DNA from: Desulfobulbus oligotrophicus
Lineage (GTDB): Bacteria > Desulfobacterota > Desulfobulbia > Desulfobulbales > Desulfobulbaceae
NCBI RefSeq assembly: GCF_016446285.1
Contig: NZ_CP054140.1
Location: 2,151,501 to 2,215,500 of the forward strand
DNA length: 64,000 nt
Reading direction: 5' to 3'
Under the pieces are notes generated by a model. That model was not told where the DNA came from. It made no database searches and saw nothing but the letters and a program-made list of their open reading frames with translations. The first letter of the stretch is position 1, and every line of letters begins with the position of its first letter. Positions 1 through 9,560 of the stretch are shown here, piece by piece. A program made the position numbers and the translations under genes.

Positions 1-2
1 AC

Positions 3-1040
3 CGGATTTACGCCACGGTCAAGTTCTTCCTCTATACCCTGGTCGGCAGTCTGCTGATGCTGGTCGGCATCATCCTTCTCTACCAGAATGGCGGCCAGAC
101 TTTTGATGTGCTGAAGTTAGCAGGACAACCGTACTCCCTGAAACTCCAGCTGCTGCTTTTCTGGGCGTTCTTTGCAGCCTTTGCCGTCAAGGTCCCGATG
201 TGGCCGGTACACACATGGCTTCCGGATGCACATACCGAAGCCCCGACAGCTGGTTCGGTTATCCTCGCCGGTGTCCTTATCAAGATGGGAGCGTATGGTT
301 TTCTTCGCTTTTCACTGCCCATCCTGCCCATGGCCAGCCAGAAGATGCTGATGCCCATGCTGATCTTATCCGTCATTGCCATCGTGTACGGGGCTGTTAT
401 CTGCCTTGCGCAGACCGACCTTAAGCGGCTAATCGCCTACAGTTCGGTCAGCCACATGGGATTTGTGACCCTGGGGCTGTTTGCCCTGAATCAACGGGGG
501 CTGGAGGGATCTATTCTCCAGATGATCAACCACGGTCTGGTGACCGGAGCACTCTTTCTTGCGGTTGGTATGATCTATGAACGAACCCACTCGCGGGAGA
601 TCTCTGTATACGGCGGGTTGGCTTCGACCATGCCCGTTTTTGCAGGCTTTTTCATGCTCTTCACCCTGGCTGCAGTGGGCCTCCCCGGTACGAACGGATT
701 TATCGGTGAATTTCTTATTCTTTTAGGCGGGTTTGAATGCCGGCCCTGGCTGGCGGTGGTGGCCTCTTCCGGACTTATTCTCGGTGCCTGGTACATGCTG
801 TGGCTGTACCAGCGTGTTTTCTTTAATGAGGTCAAGGAATCGATGCAGGGATTGGCGCAACTCAATCTGCGTGAGATTATTATTTTAACACCGATGGTCA
901 TCTTGATTCTGTGGATCGGGCTGTTTCCCAATGGGCTGCTCAGTTTTATGCATGTTTCGGTTGGTCACCTGCTTGAGCAGGTGCACGGCAGCGGTCTGGT
1001 GCAGTCGGCTGTCATCTCCGGCCTGACAATGCATCCCTGA
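3..1040 (+). CDS. nuoM: NADH-quinone oxidoreductase subunit M, 3' part
   Basis: C-terminal about 345 residues of the antiporter-like NuoM subunit of respiratory complex I, an inner-membrane protein that couples quinone reduction to proton pumping. The frame is open from the window edge, so the start lies upstream. The segment VHTWLPDAHTEAPTAGSV and, later, LKRLIAYSSVSHMGF are typical of the Mrp-type antiporter subunits and hold conserved channel residues; several hydrophobic helices are visible. nuoN follows after 42 bp on the same strand, the usual order at the end of a nuo operon. The family is certain; the M versus L assignment rests on the position before nuoN and on motif spelling. Confidence 0.95.
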   Translation, partial: RIYATVKFFLYTLVGSLLMLVGIILLYQNGGQTFDVLKLAGQPYSLKLQLLLFWAFFAAFAVKVPMWPVHTWLPDAHTEAPTAGSVILAGVLIKMGAYGFLRFSLPILPMASQKMLMPMLILSVIAIVYGAVICLAQTDLKRLIAYSSVSHMGFVTLGLFALNQRGLEGSILQMINHGLVTGALFLAVGMIYERTHSREISVYGGLASTMPVFAGFFMLFTLAAVGLPGTNGFIGEFLILLGGFECRPWLAVVASSGLILGAWYMLWLYQRVFFNEVKESMQGLAQLNLREIIILTPMVILILWIGLFPNGLLSFMHVSVGHLLEQVHGSGLVQSAVISGLTMHP

Positions 1041-1082
1041 AATATTAATGATGTGTACTGCGCATTCATGTAAGGAGCATTC

Positions 1083-2531
1083 ATGATTGTACCTGCGGCT
1101 ATCGATTGGAGCGTTATTGTTCCCATTCTTCCCGAGCTGTTACTCGTTGGTGTTGCCATCCTTCTCATCGGTCTGGATCTTTTTCTTCCAAATGAGCATC
1201 AGCTTCTGCCCTGGCTGACCATTGTCGGCTCCCTCGCTGCCTTGATCATGGTGCTGGGGGCCAGGCCGACTGCCGGTTTTGGCGGCATGTTTCTTCTTGA
1301 CGGGTATGCAGTGGTCTTTAAAACGATCTGCCTGGCAACAGTGATTGTGATAGCACTGATGAGCGAGCAGTTCCGGAATCTGATCAGGATGCGACAGGGC
1401 GAGTACTACAGTCTGCTGATGCTCTCTCTGGTCGGCATGCTGCTGATGGCATCGGCAGGGGACCTCATGGTGCTTTATCTGGGACTTGAACTGATGGCGC
1501 TGCCTGTTTATGCACTGGTTGGGCTGCATAAACGAGGGCAGTGGACCAGTGAGGCTGCGGTTAAATATTTCCTCACCGGTGGTTTTGCTTCCGCTCTGCT
1601 GCTGTTCGGAATGTCGCTCCTGTACGGTCTGACCGGTACAACCGAGATCAGCCGGATTGCTGAGGTCATATCCAGCGGACAGCTTGCCGGCAGCTCAGCC
1701 ATGCTGGCCGCTCTGGGACTGTGTCTGGTCGGTTGCTGTTTCAAGGTGGCTGTGGCACCGTTTCACTTCTGGACGCCGGATGTGTATGAAGGTGCGCCGA
1801 CCATTATCACGGCATTTATGTCAGTGGCCCCCAAGGCAGCGGGCTTTGCCCTGTTCGGTCGGATCTTCTTCTTTGGTTTACCCCACCTGCATGATCACTG
1901 GGGACCAATCCTGGCCTGCCTGGCGTTGCTGACCATGGCCGTGGGAAACATCACCGCTCTTTGTCAGCACAACCTCAAGCGTATGCTGGCCTACTCCTCC
2001 GTTGCCCATGCCGGCTACGCGGTACTGGGTCTTCTGGCCGGTACGGCCGAGGGAATAGCCGCTACCATGACCTATCTCGTCATCTACCTCTTCATGAATC
2101 TTGGTGCCTTTGCCATTCTCATGCTGCTCACCTCAGCCGACGGCAGCGGTGACACCCTGGATGACTGCCGGGGACTTGCCACCCGCCATCCCCTGGCAGC
2201 GGCAATGATGCTGGTCTTTCTCTTTTCTCTGACCGGTATCCCGCCCACCGGTGGCTTTATCGGCAAGTTCTATCTGCTTAAATCCGCGTTCATGGCCGGA
2301 TATACACTCACCGTGGTTGGTGCAGTGCTGTTCAGCGCCATTTCCGCCTATTTTTACTTACGGGTTGTCAGGTACATGTATATGAACGAACCTGTACAGC
2401 ACAGCAGCCTGACAGTCTCTCACGGAATGCATGCAGCGCTTGTCCTGTGCGTGCTCGGTGTTTTAGGCACCGGCATCTTCCCGGGTTCTTTGCTGAACTG
2501 GACCGTTACACTGTTAACAGGTTTCCTGTGA
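1083..2531 (+). CDS. nuoN: NADH-quinone oxidoreductase subunit N
   Basis: 482-residue polytopic membrane subunit of complex I, the usual NuoN length. The antiporter signatures FHFWTPDVYEGAPT and NLKRMLAYSSVAHAGY are visible, and about 14 hydrophobic segments run through the protein. The ATG at 1083 has AAGGAG close upstream. It is the last gene of the nuo operon: about 100 bp downstream comes a strong intrinsic terminator. It is expected to form one of the proton channels beside NuoM. Confidence 0.95.
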   Translation: MIVPAAIDWSVIVPILPELLLVGVAILLIGLDLFLPNEHQLLPWLTIVGSLAALIMVLGARPTAGFGGMFLLDGYAVVFKTICLATVIVIALMSEQFRNLIRMRQGEYYSLLMLSLVGMLLMASAGDLMVLYLGLELMALPVYALVGLHKRGQWTSEAAVKYFLTGGFASALLLFGMSLLYGLTGTTEISRIAEVISSGQLAGSSAMLAALGLCLVGCCFKVAVAPFHFWTPDVYEGAPTIITAFMSVAPKAAGFALFGRIFFFGLPHLHDHWGPILACLALLTMAVGNITALCQHNLKRMLAYSSVAHAGYAVLGLLAGTAEGIAATMTYLVIYLFMNLGAFAILMLLTSADGSGDTLDDCRGLATRHPLAAAMMLVFLFSLTGIPPTGGFIGKFYLLKSAFMAGYTLTVVGAVLFSAISAYFYLRVVRYMYMNEPVQHSSLTVSHGMHAALVLCVLGVLGTGIFPGSLLNWTVTLLTGFL

Positions 2532-2636
2532 TTGCTGAGTGTTGCATTGATCAGGCTGGTTCTCTTTAGCTGCGATTTTGTCTTTTATTGAGACCTGTCC
2601 CGGCTGATTGCCGGAAAAAAGATCAAGTTTTCCAGA

Positions 2637-2676
2637 GCCCGGCAGGAAGTGCTCCTCCTGCCGGGCATCTTTTTTT
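2637..2676 (+). terminator. intrinsic terminator of the nuo operon
   Basis: Perfect 11-bp stem GCCCGGCAGGA / TCCTGCCGGGC with an 8-nt loop, followed by ATC and a run of seven T. It lies about 105 bp after the nuoN stop. The remaining intergenic DNA up to 2903 shows no convincing gene. Confidence 0.9.
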
Positions 2677-2903
2677 CTTTCAGATCTCCACCATCTTTAT
2701 CTTTTGCCGGATCCTGAACAAAGGTATTGAACAGCAAAGGACACAGGGTATGTGTCTTCTTTGCCGGTACCTGTGAAGCCGCTTTCATGGCCCTGTTCGG
2801 CGTGCTCTTTGTGGCTGGTCTGCTGGAAGTTCTATCAGTCGTCCTGGAGACCGGGTATATTGTCCGCAGTCTCCATTAAAAAAACATCGCTGTCAAGTGG
2901 ATC

Positions 2904-5117
2904 ATGGATGCTCAGGAGATGAAAGCGGGAAAAACAGAAAAGACGGGCGTATTGGACGATGCTGCCGCAGCTGCAGGTAAGGAGACCTTTGATCTCACCG
3001 CGTCCGAATGGTATCTGAACCGGGAGTTGACCTGGCTGGAGTTTAACCGACGGGTCTTTCATGAAAGTACGGATGCGCGCAATCCCTTGCTTGAGCGTAT
3101 TTTTTTCCTTGCTGTCATCGGCTCCAACCTTGATGAGTTTTTTATGAAACGCATCGGCGGCCTGAAACAACAGGTCGGTGCCGGTGTAAAGTTGCGCTCT
3201 CTGGATGGCCGAACACCGCAACAGCAGCTGAATGAGATCTATGCGGTAATCCATGATATCTTTACCAGGCAGCAGGCCACAGAGCATGAACTGCTTGCTC
3301 TTCTTGCCGGGCAGGATATTCATATTCTTCCCTGCAGCGCACTGAATGAACAGCAGCGTCACAGGGTGACCGCCTATTTCCGGGACAATATCTATCCCCT
3401 CCTGATACCGCAGGGAATGGATCCGGCGCATCCTTTTCCCTTTATCTCCAATCTTTCTCTCAATCTGCTTGTCGGCACCCGGCACGGTAAGGGTGAACAC
3501 ACCTATCTCAACCGTATCAAGGTGCCGACCACAGGTTCTGGTATACCTCGGTTTATTCAGGTTGAACCGAACCAGTTCGTTTTTGTCCTGTTTGAGGATG
3601 TGATCGCCGACAATCTGGATATTGTTTTTCCGGGTATGAAGATTGAAAGTTGTGAGCTGTTTCGCGTCACCAGAAATGCTGTTACCGAACAGTGGTCAGA
3701 TCAGGCCGTTGATCTGCTGTCCATGATTGAAACCGCACTGCAGGATCGCAAGTTTGCTGAGATCGTCCGGATTGAGGTGAACAGCGACATGACGTTGCAA
3801 CACCGGGAAATGCTCGCCTGTCAGCTTGGTGTGGACGCACACAAAGATATCTTCACGGTCAGCGGCATCATGGCAAAACGTGACCTGATGGAAATTGCTG
3901 CCATTGATAAGCCGGAGCTCCATTTCCCGCCGCATCAGCCCCTGGATCATTATAAACTGACCGGAGATTTTCCTGATATCTTTCACCTGATCCGGGAAGA
4001 GGGCCCTTTTCTGCTCCAGCATCCCTACGAGTCATTCAGCTCCACAGTGGAACGGTTTTTAAAAGAGGCGAGCACCGACCCCAGGGTTCTGGTGATCAAG
4101 ATGACCCTGTACCGGACCTCGGCTGACTCACAGATTATTCAGTACCTGCTGGATGCCGCACGTAACGGCAAACAGGTGGCGGTAGTGGTGGAGTTGCTGG
4201 CCCGTTTCGACGAATCAGCCAATATCCATTGGGCCACCCATCTGGAGGAGGCCGGTATTCATGTCACCTATAGTGTGGTGGGGTTGAAAACGCACTCCAA
4301 GGTGATTTTTGTGGCGCGGCGCGATTATGACGGGCTGAAAATATATGCCCATATCGGCACAGGTAACTACCATGCCGATACCGCCAGGACCTACAGTGAT
4401 CTTGGCCTGTTGACCTGTGATCGCGATATCGGCGACGATCTCACCGAGTTCTTCAACTTTCTTACTTTAGGATATGCGCCGGCCCGGAACTATAAAAAGC
4501 TATTCCCTTCACCTAGAATTCTCAAAAAGGTGTTGCTGGAAAACATCAGGCAGGAGATTGAACACCAGGTCAGGGGGGGCCAGGCGCTGATCCAGCTGAA
4601 AAGTAACGCCTTAACAGATGCTGATATCATCACCGCACTGTATCAGGCCTCTCAGGCCGGAGTCAGGGTGGATCTGATCATTCGTGACAGTTGTCTGCTG
4701 CGGCCCGGTATTCCGGGTCTGTCTGAAAACATCCGGGTCGTCTCAATAGTGGGCCGCTTTCTTGAGCACGCTCGTCTGTACTACTTCAAAAACAGTGGCC
4801 GGGAACAGTACTTCATCGGTTCGGCTGATCTGATGCTTCGTAATCTGGAGCATCGGGTTGAGGTGGTTGCCCCGGTGGAATCACCTGCCCTGCAAAAGCA
4901 GTTGCGGGAGATGTTAAATCTGCAGCTGGCGGATCGACGCGGGACATGGGAAATGCAACCGGATGGAACCTATGTCCAGTGTCAACCGGAAGGGAAGAAA
5001 GGAAAGCGTTCTTCCCAGGAGTTGTTGATTCAGAAGAGTGAAAAACGACTTGCTGCTGTTCGTCGGCAGCAGAGGAAGCTCTATCCCAAAAAGATGGTCA
5101 GGAGAAAAGAGGAATAA
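2904..5117 (+). CDS. ppk1: polyphosphate kinase 1
   Basis: 737-residue PPK1, which reversibly transfers the gamma-phosphate of ATP to polyphosphate. The N-terminal domain (ELTWLEFNRRVFHE from about residue 36; IGSNLDEFFMKRIGG) and the two C-terminal PLD-like catalytic domains are complete. The predicted phospho-acceptor histidine is His464 in LKTHSK; the second conserved histidine is His622 in FLEHARLYYF. GTGNYHADTARTYSDLGLLT is also typical. The length is slightly above E. coli Ppk because of a short Ala-rich N-terminal extension and a basic C-terminal tail. The ATG at 2904 is the first in frame; a later Met is possible. The gene stands alone between terminator-like hairpins. Confidence 0.95.
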   Translation: MDAQEMKAGKTEKTGVLDDAAAAAGKETFDLTASEWYLNRELTWLEFNRRVFHESTDARNPLLERIFFLAVIGSNLDEFFMKRIGGLKQQVGAGVKLRSLDGRTPQQQLNEIYAVIHDIFTRQQATEHELLALLAGQDIHILPCSALNEQQRHRVTAYFRDNIYPLLIPQGMDPAHPFPFISNLSLNLLVGTRHGKGEHTYLNRIKVPTTGSGIPRFIQVEPNQFVFVLFEDVIADNLDIVFPGMKIESCELFRVTRNAVTEQWSDQAVDLLSMIETALQDRKFAEIVRIEVNSDMTLQHREMLACQLGVDAHKDIFTVSGIMAKRDLMEIAAIDKPELHFPPHQPLDHYKLTGDFPDIFHLIREEGPFLLQHPYESFSSTVERFLKEASTDPRVLVIKMTLYRTSADSQIIQYLLDAARNGKQVAVVVELLARFDESANIHWATHLEEAGIHVTYSVVGLKTHSKVIFVARRDYDGLKIYAHIGTGNYHADTARTYSDLGLLTCDRDIGDDLTEFFNFLTLGYAPARNYKKLFPSPRILKKVLLENIRQEIEHQVRGGQALIQLKSNALTDADIITALYQASQAGVRVDLIIRDSCLLRPGIPGLSENIRVVSIVGRFLEHARLYYFKNSGREQYFIGSADLMLRNLEHRVEVVAPVESPALQKQLREMLNLQLADRRGTWEMQPDGTYVQCQPEGKKGKRSSQELLIQKSEKRLAAVRRQQRKLYPKKMVRRKEE

Positions 5118-5306
5118 CCCGTTCAACGCCAAGGGTTGTGCAGGATTGGGGCTGATCGGTGTGGTTACTGGTTGTACATGCAGTGCTTTTTCTGCACAGA
5201 GGGCACAGTCCGTGTTGGCCTGCATGGTTTGGAAGAGTGGTGCACCTGGGGAAGAGGCACCCGGTAACCAGATTTCCTTTGCGTGGTTCAGTGCTTGAGC
5301 CGGAAA

Positions 5307-5341
5307 AGGAGAATGGCTTTACCCGGCAAAACCATTCTCCT
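5307..5341. terminator. hairpin between convergent genes
   Basis: AGGAGAATGG and CCATTCTCCT form a perfect 10-bp stem (5307-5316 / 5332-5341), with extra TTT/AAA pairing possible inside. It lies between ppk1 (+) and the convergent gene at 5413 (-). It lacks a long T tract, so calling it a bidirectional terminator is an inference. Confidence 0.4.
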
Positions 5342-5412
5342 GTAAGCTGCACGACAGTTCTCAAGGTACAGACACTGTTCGCGGTCAATTGTCCATTGTC
5401 TTTGACCTGCTG

Positions 5413-5901
5413 TTATCTGGGTCTTCGATATCCCCGGTCATGCGGACGGGGGTGGTGATGGCGCCTGTCCTCGATATACACCTTTTTGGGCGGGCGACGG
5501 TCATACTTCCGGTACTCGTAGTATCTGGGTTTGTGAATAACCCGCGGAGGGGGCTGCACCCGGTGGTGTTTACGGTAGCGCGGTACGTAAACATCCTGAT
5601 ACCAGGCGTCTTCAACAAAATAAACCGGACGGCCACAGGCACCGTAACTGTCACAGTGTCTGTACCACTGCTTGACGTGGCTTGGTGGTACCCTGAGGTA
5701 GATCGGTGGATACCAGGTCCTGATCGGTCGGGCAATGACCGGTTCGCTGTAAATAAGGCGGGGTGACGGATAACCGCCGATATCCAGCCGACCGTAAAAT
5801 CCCGGGTCACCGATATTTATTGTAACACGGGCATTGCCGGAATTGGGTGCGCTGATCAGCACAGCTAGAAAGAGAATCAAAAAAACAGAGTAACGATTCA
5901 T
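5413..5901 (-). CDS. small secreted basic Tyr/Arg/Pro-rich protein
   Basis: 162 residues from the ATG at 5901, chosen because it gives a clean signal peptide (MNRYSVFLILFLAVLISAP...) and has GAGG upstream. An in-frame Met 57 bp further upstream would put a Cys-rich tail before the signal and is less likely. After the signal comes VTINIGDPGFYGRLDIGG, then a Pro/Tyr/Arg/His-rich tail (RRHHHPRPHDRGYRRPR). Similar exported small proteins that start INIGDPGFYGR and end in Arg/His-rich tails are common in proteobacterial annotation without known function. It should be periplasmic or surface-bound. No function is claimed. Confidence 0.7.
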   Translation of the reverse strand: MNRYSVFLILFLAVLISAPNSGNARVTINIGDPGFYGRLDIGGYPSPRLIYSEPVIARPIRTWYPPIYLRVPPSHVKQWYRHCDSYGACGRPVYFVEDAWYQDVYVPRYRKHHRVQPPPRVIHKPRYYEYRKYDRRPPKKVYIEDRRHHHPRPHDRGYRRPR

Positions 5902-5991
5902 ACGACCTCGCTTGCAAAATGCGATGAGATGACAGACTGGGCATGCTGTTTCATACAAACAAGCCGGGGATGGCTGCCAGGGAAGTGATCC

Positions 5992-6498
5992 TCAGCAGTT
6001 ATTAAAAAATGAGGGGTGATAGGTGACGACACCCCGTGCGTTTTCTCCGGTGAGCGACAGGGCCAGAAAATGTTCCTGGGGAAATTCGGCAAGCAGCAGG
6101 TCGGGATTGTTGGCAAAGCCGAACCGCCGGTAAAAAGAAGGATTGCCCAACAGGAGACAGCCCTGAGCTCCACGTTTGCGCAACTCTTTCAAACCTGCTT
6201 CCACCAGAGCACGGCCTATGCCTTTGCGCTGCATGGCAGGCAAAACCGACAGAGGGCCCAGCCCGTACCAGCCTGTCGAGCTGTCGGAAATATCCACTTC
6301 TGAAAAGGCGATATGTCCGACGATTTCACCGTCAACCTCGGCCAGCAGTGAAATGGCAAGGGCGTGGGTCTCTCGTAACCGATCAATGATACGGTGTTCC
6401 GTATGGTTGCTCTGCGCCTGGTTAACGAACGCGTTGAGGGTAAGAGCCCTGATGCGTTCGATATCAGCGGGCTGCTCTGGTCTGATTACAATATGCAT
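5992..6498 (-). CDS. GNAT-family N-acetyltransferase (YhbS-like)
   Basis: 168 residues from the ATG at 6498; a longer frame to 6603 adds 35 residues that do not resemble the family. The order is beta1 MHIVIRPEQPADIERIRALT, then GEIVGHIAFSEV, GLGPLSVLPAMQRKGIGRALV (acetyl-CoA loop, here QRKGIG) and GCLLLGNPSFYRRFGF. This is the layout of the YhbS subgroup, which acetylates unknown small substrates. The ribosome-binding site is weak. The gene is single and convergent with none of its neighbours. Confidence 0.85.
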   Translation of the reverse strand: MHIVIRPEQPADIERIRALTLNAFVNQAQSNHTEHRIIDRLRETHALAISLLAEVDGEIVGHIAFSEVDISDSSTGWYGLGPLSVLPAMQRKGIGRALVEAGLKELRKRGAQGCLLLGNPSFYRRFGFANNPDLLLAEFPQEHFLALSLTGENARGVVTYHPSFFNNC

Positions 6499-6775
6499 TG
6501 CAAATAAGGGGTGAGACTGTTTAACAGCCTGTACTATAGAGCATCTTGATATGATCGTCCATGTAAAAAGAGAGATGCTGCACCAATCGATCGGGCTCTT
6601 CATTGTGTTGCAGCCGGCAGACTACGGATTGAACGAACAGTGCATCACTGACAGGCTGGTGATTTATACGGTGGTCCAGGGTTCTTTCTTGGCCGGTATT
6701 GTGCTCTGTGGTATAGAGTTCTGTTCTGTCATGTGCAATTGAACAGTCATTTCGACAACAGAGAAGGAGGGAAGG

Positions 6776-7108
6776 GTGGCCTTACAGCGTATTATAGTGG
6801 CGGATCGTATTGTTCTGGACAATCTGTTTACAGAGGAAGGCTATGATCTGGAGAAGAGTGCCGACAACCTTGCGGACATGCGTGGTCAGATCATCATGAA
6901 TTACCTGGAGGAGACCTATCCAGGGGTCGAGGTCTGTGTTGACATCGGTATCCAGAAAGAACCCGGCCCTGAACAGCCGGTGGAGGTAACTGCCTACATC
7001 AGTGATGAAGAGATGGATCCTGAGCAGTCCGTCATCATTCGGAAACAGCTGGTAGAGCCGTTAACCATTACCAGGACCGATCGTACATGGGCGGTACGTC
7101 TGCCGTAA
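6776..7108 (+). CDS. conserved small hypothetical protein
   Basis: 110-residue soluble acidic protein starting with GTG at 6776. AAGGAGG at 6764-6770 sits 5 nt upstream, and this decides the start. No signal peptide, membrane segment or Cys cluster is seen. The composition (DNLFTEEGYDLEKSADNLADMRG; PVEVTAYISDEEMDPEQ) suggests a compact alpha/beta fold. I do not recognise the family. It stands alone between the GNAT gene and the barrel gene, on the opposite strand to both. Confidence 0.7.
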   Translation: MALQRIIVADRIVLDNLFTEEGYDLEKSADNLADMRGQIIMNYLEETYPGVEVCVDIGIQKEPGPEQPVEVTAYISDEEMDPEQSVIIRKQLVEPLTITRTDRTWAVRLP

Positions 7109-7175
7109 CTGGTGATCATTGTGTCGTGGATAGGTATCACTTGAGTGTTTGTCCTGTTTCTCTGCACGGTTTTTA

Positions 7176-8267
7176 TTAAAAGCCAAAACCAATGCTGGTG
7201 GTGAACCCGTGACTGTTTTCTTCTTCATTCCCCATGATCAGCGTACTGTCCTGGTAGTATTCAAGATGTAAAACAGCTGCGTCAAAAAGCATCATGGAAG
7301 CCCTGGTACTGTAGCGTTTTTCCGGTAACACAGAAAACAGGCTGTCTGATGACCGTAAATAACCAACCGCCAGAGTCGTCTCCTGCTGCAGAAACTCTGT
7401 TTGATAGGCAAGCTCGCTGTTCCAGGCAACAGGTTCATCTTCCCTGCCGATCCGGGCAAACTCTTTTAAATGGTCGGTATCCAGAGCACGAATAAACCCA
7501 CCGGTCAGGCTCACTGCCTTATAACGCGCCCCCAGGCTCAGATTCACCCCCGGCGCCGTACCCAGGGCGTTGCCGTCATCCTCATCAAAAACATCCGGCA
7601 TGTTGGTGATATGGCTGAGATTATGAATCCAGGCAACCCCTGCATTGAGAGAGGCTGTTTTGTCCACAGGATACTGGTATGCAAAAGAGGCGCGGTTCTC
7701 TTCCGCTGTGTACACGATGCTGTCCACAACATCTTGGGACCAGGCGATTGCCGGCTGTCGTCCCTGTGATGAAAAGTCGGTGGTCAGTCTGGGAGATGAA
7801 AGTTCGGTACCGGCAAACCGGTGGTGCGCTCGTGCGGTAAGCGGATGGGTAAAGAGAGGGGACCAGGGTTCTGAAACAATGAGAAGCGGACGGATACTGA
7901 TCTTTTGGGTAGATATGTCTTTCGTATTCCTCAGTGAAGTGTCCGGCAGTGTGGCAGTAACGTTTGGATCAACAAAAGGTGAAAGAGAGAGCATGTCGGC
8001 ACCATGGGTGTCGGTCGGCAATTCGTTATCAAGCGCCCATCGGCTTAAACAGACAAAGTGACTGCATGCAGGAGGGCACATCTGCTGTCTGTTACCGGTG
8101 GCGGCCGGGTTTTTCTGATTGATCTGGGTGCTGTGTACTGAAAGCGGGCCGGCGAGCGTAACCATAACAATACAGCAGGCAATGATCAGCAGCGGCAGAC
8201 GCCGATGTGTCCGGCGAGCCGGCGGGGAGTTGCTCTGTGCATGAGTGGTTAAAGAGTCCCTGTGCAT
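7176..8267 (-). CDS. outer-membrane beta-barrel protein, LbtU-like
   Basis: 363 residues with an N-terminal hydrophobic segment (LPLLIIACCIVMVTLAGPLS), a roughly 120-residue linker, then alternating polar/apolar strands ending in TTSIGFGF. The terminal Phe is typical of BAM-inserted barrels. Strand-like phrases (NLSLGARYKAVSLTGGFIRAL; TTLAVGYLRSSDSLF; VLHLEYYQDSTLI) and the Asp/Glu-rich turn resemble the LbtU siderophore-porin group often annotated in Desulfobulbaceae. That family name is an inference from overall appearance; the barrel itself is well supported. It lies alone, about 450 bp from the divergent hydrolase gene. Confidence 0.6.
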   Translation of the reverse strand: MHRDSLTTHAQSNSPPARRTHRRLPLLIIACCIVMVTLAGPLSVHSTQINQKNPAATGNRQQMCPPACSHFVCLSRWALDNELPTDTHGADMLSLSPFVDPNVTATLPDTSLRNTKDISTQKISIRPLLIVSEPWSPLFTHPLTARAHHRFAGTELSSPRLTTDFSSQGRQPAIAWSQDVVDSIVYTAEENRASFAYQYPVDKTASLNAGVAWIHNLSHITNMPDVFDEDDGNALGTAPGVNLSLGARYKAVSLTGGFIRALDTDHLKEFARIGREDEPVAWNSELAYQTEFLQQETTLAVGYLRSSDSLFSVLPEKRYSTRASMMLFDAAVLHLEYYQDSTLIMGNEEENSHGFTTSIGFGF

Positions 8268-8717
8268 ACGTGTACATCTAAACTATTCTTCTCTGAATGC
8301 AAGCAGCTTGGTACTCCGTTGGAATGTTTTTTCCACACACCGGGTGCGGTCGTCTGTAGTGTAGGTGGTGTATGACGGCACGGTCGCACCACTCTTTTTT
8401 TGACAAAGGGGTGCAGTTGGGGTATGGATCGGGTGATATCTTGTTGGATCAGCGTTTAGTTTGCATACATGCCATGGGCGGACAGGCTGCTGTTGACAGC
8501 CGCCTGCAAAGCCGTTCGTTTTAATCGGAGCGTTGTCTTGCCCGGTACAGCATCACTGTACAAGACCAATCGTCGTGTACACGGCCGACTGTGCATACCC
8601 GAGCACTTTTGCAAAGGGGTGGTTCTGCTGGTCATATCGACCCTTTTGTTTATAGAGAACACGCGTGTTTTGGCCCAACAATCAACCATTCAAACTCCAC
8701 AGTTACTGTTAACTCTT
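8268..8717. other. intergenic region, divergent promoters expected
   Basis: No gene is supported. It separates the barrel gene (-) from the hydrolase gene (+), so it should hold both promoters; I see no certain -35/-10 pair. The hydrolase frame stays open back to 8469 and includes a hydrophobic stretch, GVVLLVISTLLFIE, so a longer, exported hydrolase is a possible alternative. Confidence 0.4.
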
Positions 8718-9560
8718 ATGGATCGACCAGAAATAACCAATGTACTGTTTCACCCTGTTCAAGTTGCCAGAAACACGCCGCCGCAGGGTGCGGTTGATAT
8801 CGATGTATCGGTGGCGGAAGATGTGACCATTGCCTGTCGATTGTACAGCGCTGACCCAACGGCACCCACCATTGTATTCTTTCATGGCAACGGCGAGATC
8901 ATCCCGGATTACGATACCATCGGCCCCATGTATGTGCGTGAGCGGTTAAACTTTTTGGTTACCGAATATCGCGGCTACGGGTGGAGCACCGGCATGCCTT
9001 TGACCAGCACCCTGCTTCCGGACAGTAACACTGTTTTTCTGTCGCTGCGGCAATGGTTGAGCGACCATGCATACACCGGCCCGCTGTTTGTCATGGGGCG
9101 TTCTCTGGGCAGTGCCTGTGCCATTGATGTTGCAGTGAACCATAGCGAACTTGTTGACGGGCTGATTATAGAGTCCGGGTTTGCCAAAACCCTGCCCCTG
9201 GCCGTGGTGCTTGGTGTTGATCTGGCGCAGCTGGGCATCAGTGAAGAGCAGACCTTTAACAACAGTGCAAAAATTGCCACCTTTACAAAGCCGACCTATA
9301 TTCTTCACGGCCAGTACGATCAGCTTATCCAGCTCTGGCAGGCCGAAACTCTGCACGCCCAGTGTGATGCCAAACAGAAGGAGCTGCAGGTTGTTCCCCG
9401 GGCAGATCATAACTCCATTATCGCTGTTGCCGGGCCGCTGTACTTTCAGGAGATCAGAAAGTTTATCGAAAAGGCAACCGGTACAGCCCCGGATTGGCGG
9501 GAGTTGCGTCGGCAGTTCAAGGCCAGACAGAAGCAGGCGGCAGAAAACCATGACCGGTAA
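8718..9560 (+). CDS. alpha/beta hydrolase
   Basis: 280 residues from the ATG at 8718. Family features: oxyanion-hole motif VFFHGNGE, nucleophile elbow GRSLGSA (Ser), a late acid strand ILHGQYDQLI (Asp) and ADHNSI (His), so the Ser-Asp-His triad looks complete. This matches the BEM46/YqkD-like hydrolases of unknown substrate. The frame is open upstream to 8469, where a hydrophobic segment could act as a signal or anchor, so the start is uncertain. Its last 11 bp overlap the dCMP deaminase start, which implies co-translation. Confidence 0.8.
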   Translation: MDRPEITNVLFHPVQVARNTPPQGAVDIDVSVAEDVTIACRLYSADPTAPTIVFFHGNGEIIPDYDTIGPMYVRERLNFLVTEYRGYGWSTGMPLTSTLLPDSNTVFLSLRQWLSDHAYTGPLFVMGRSLGSACAIDVAVNHSELVDGLIIESGFAKTLPLAVVLGVDLAQLGISEEQTFNNSAKIATFTKPTYILHGQYDQLIQLWQAETLHAQCDAKQKELQVVPRADHNSIIAVAGPLYFQEIRKFIEKATGTAPDWRELRRQFKARQKQAAENHDR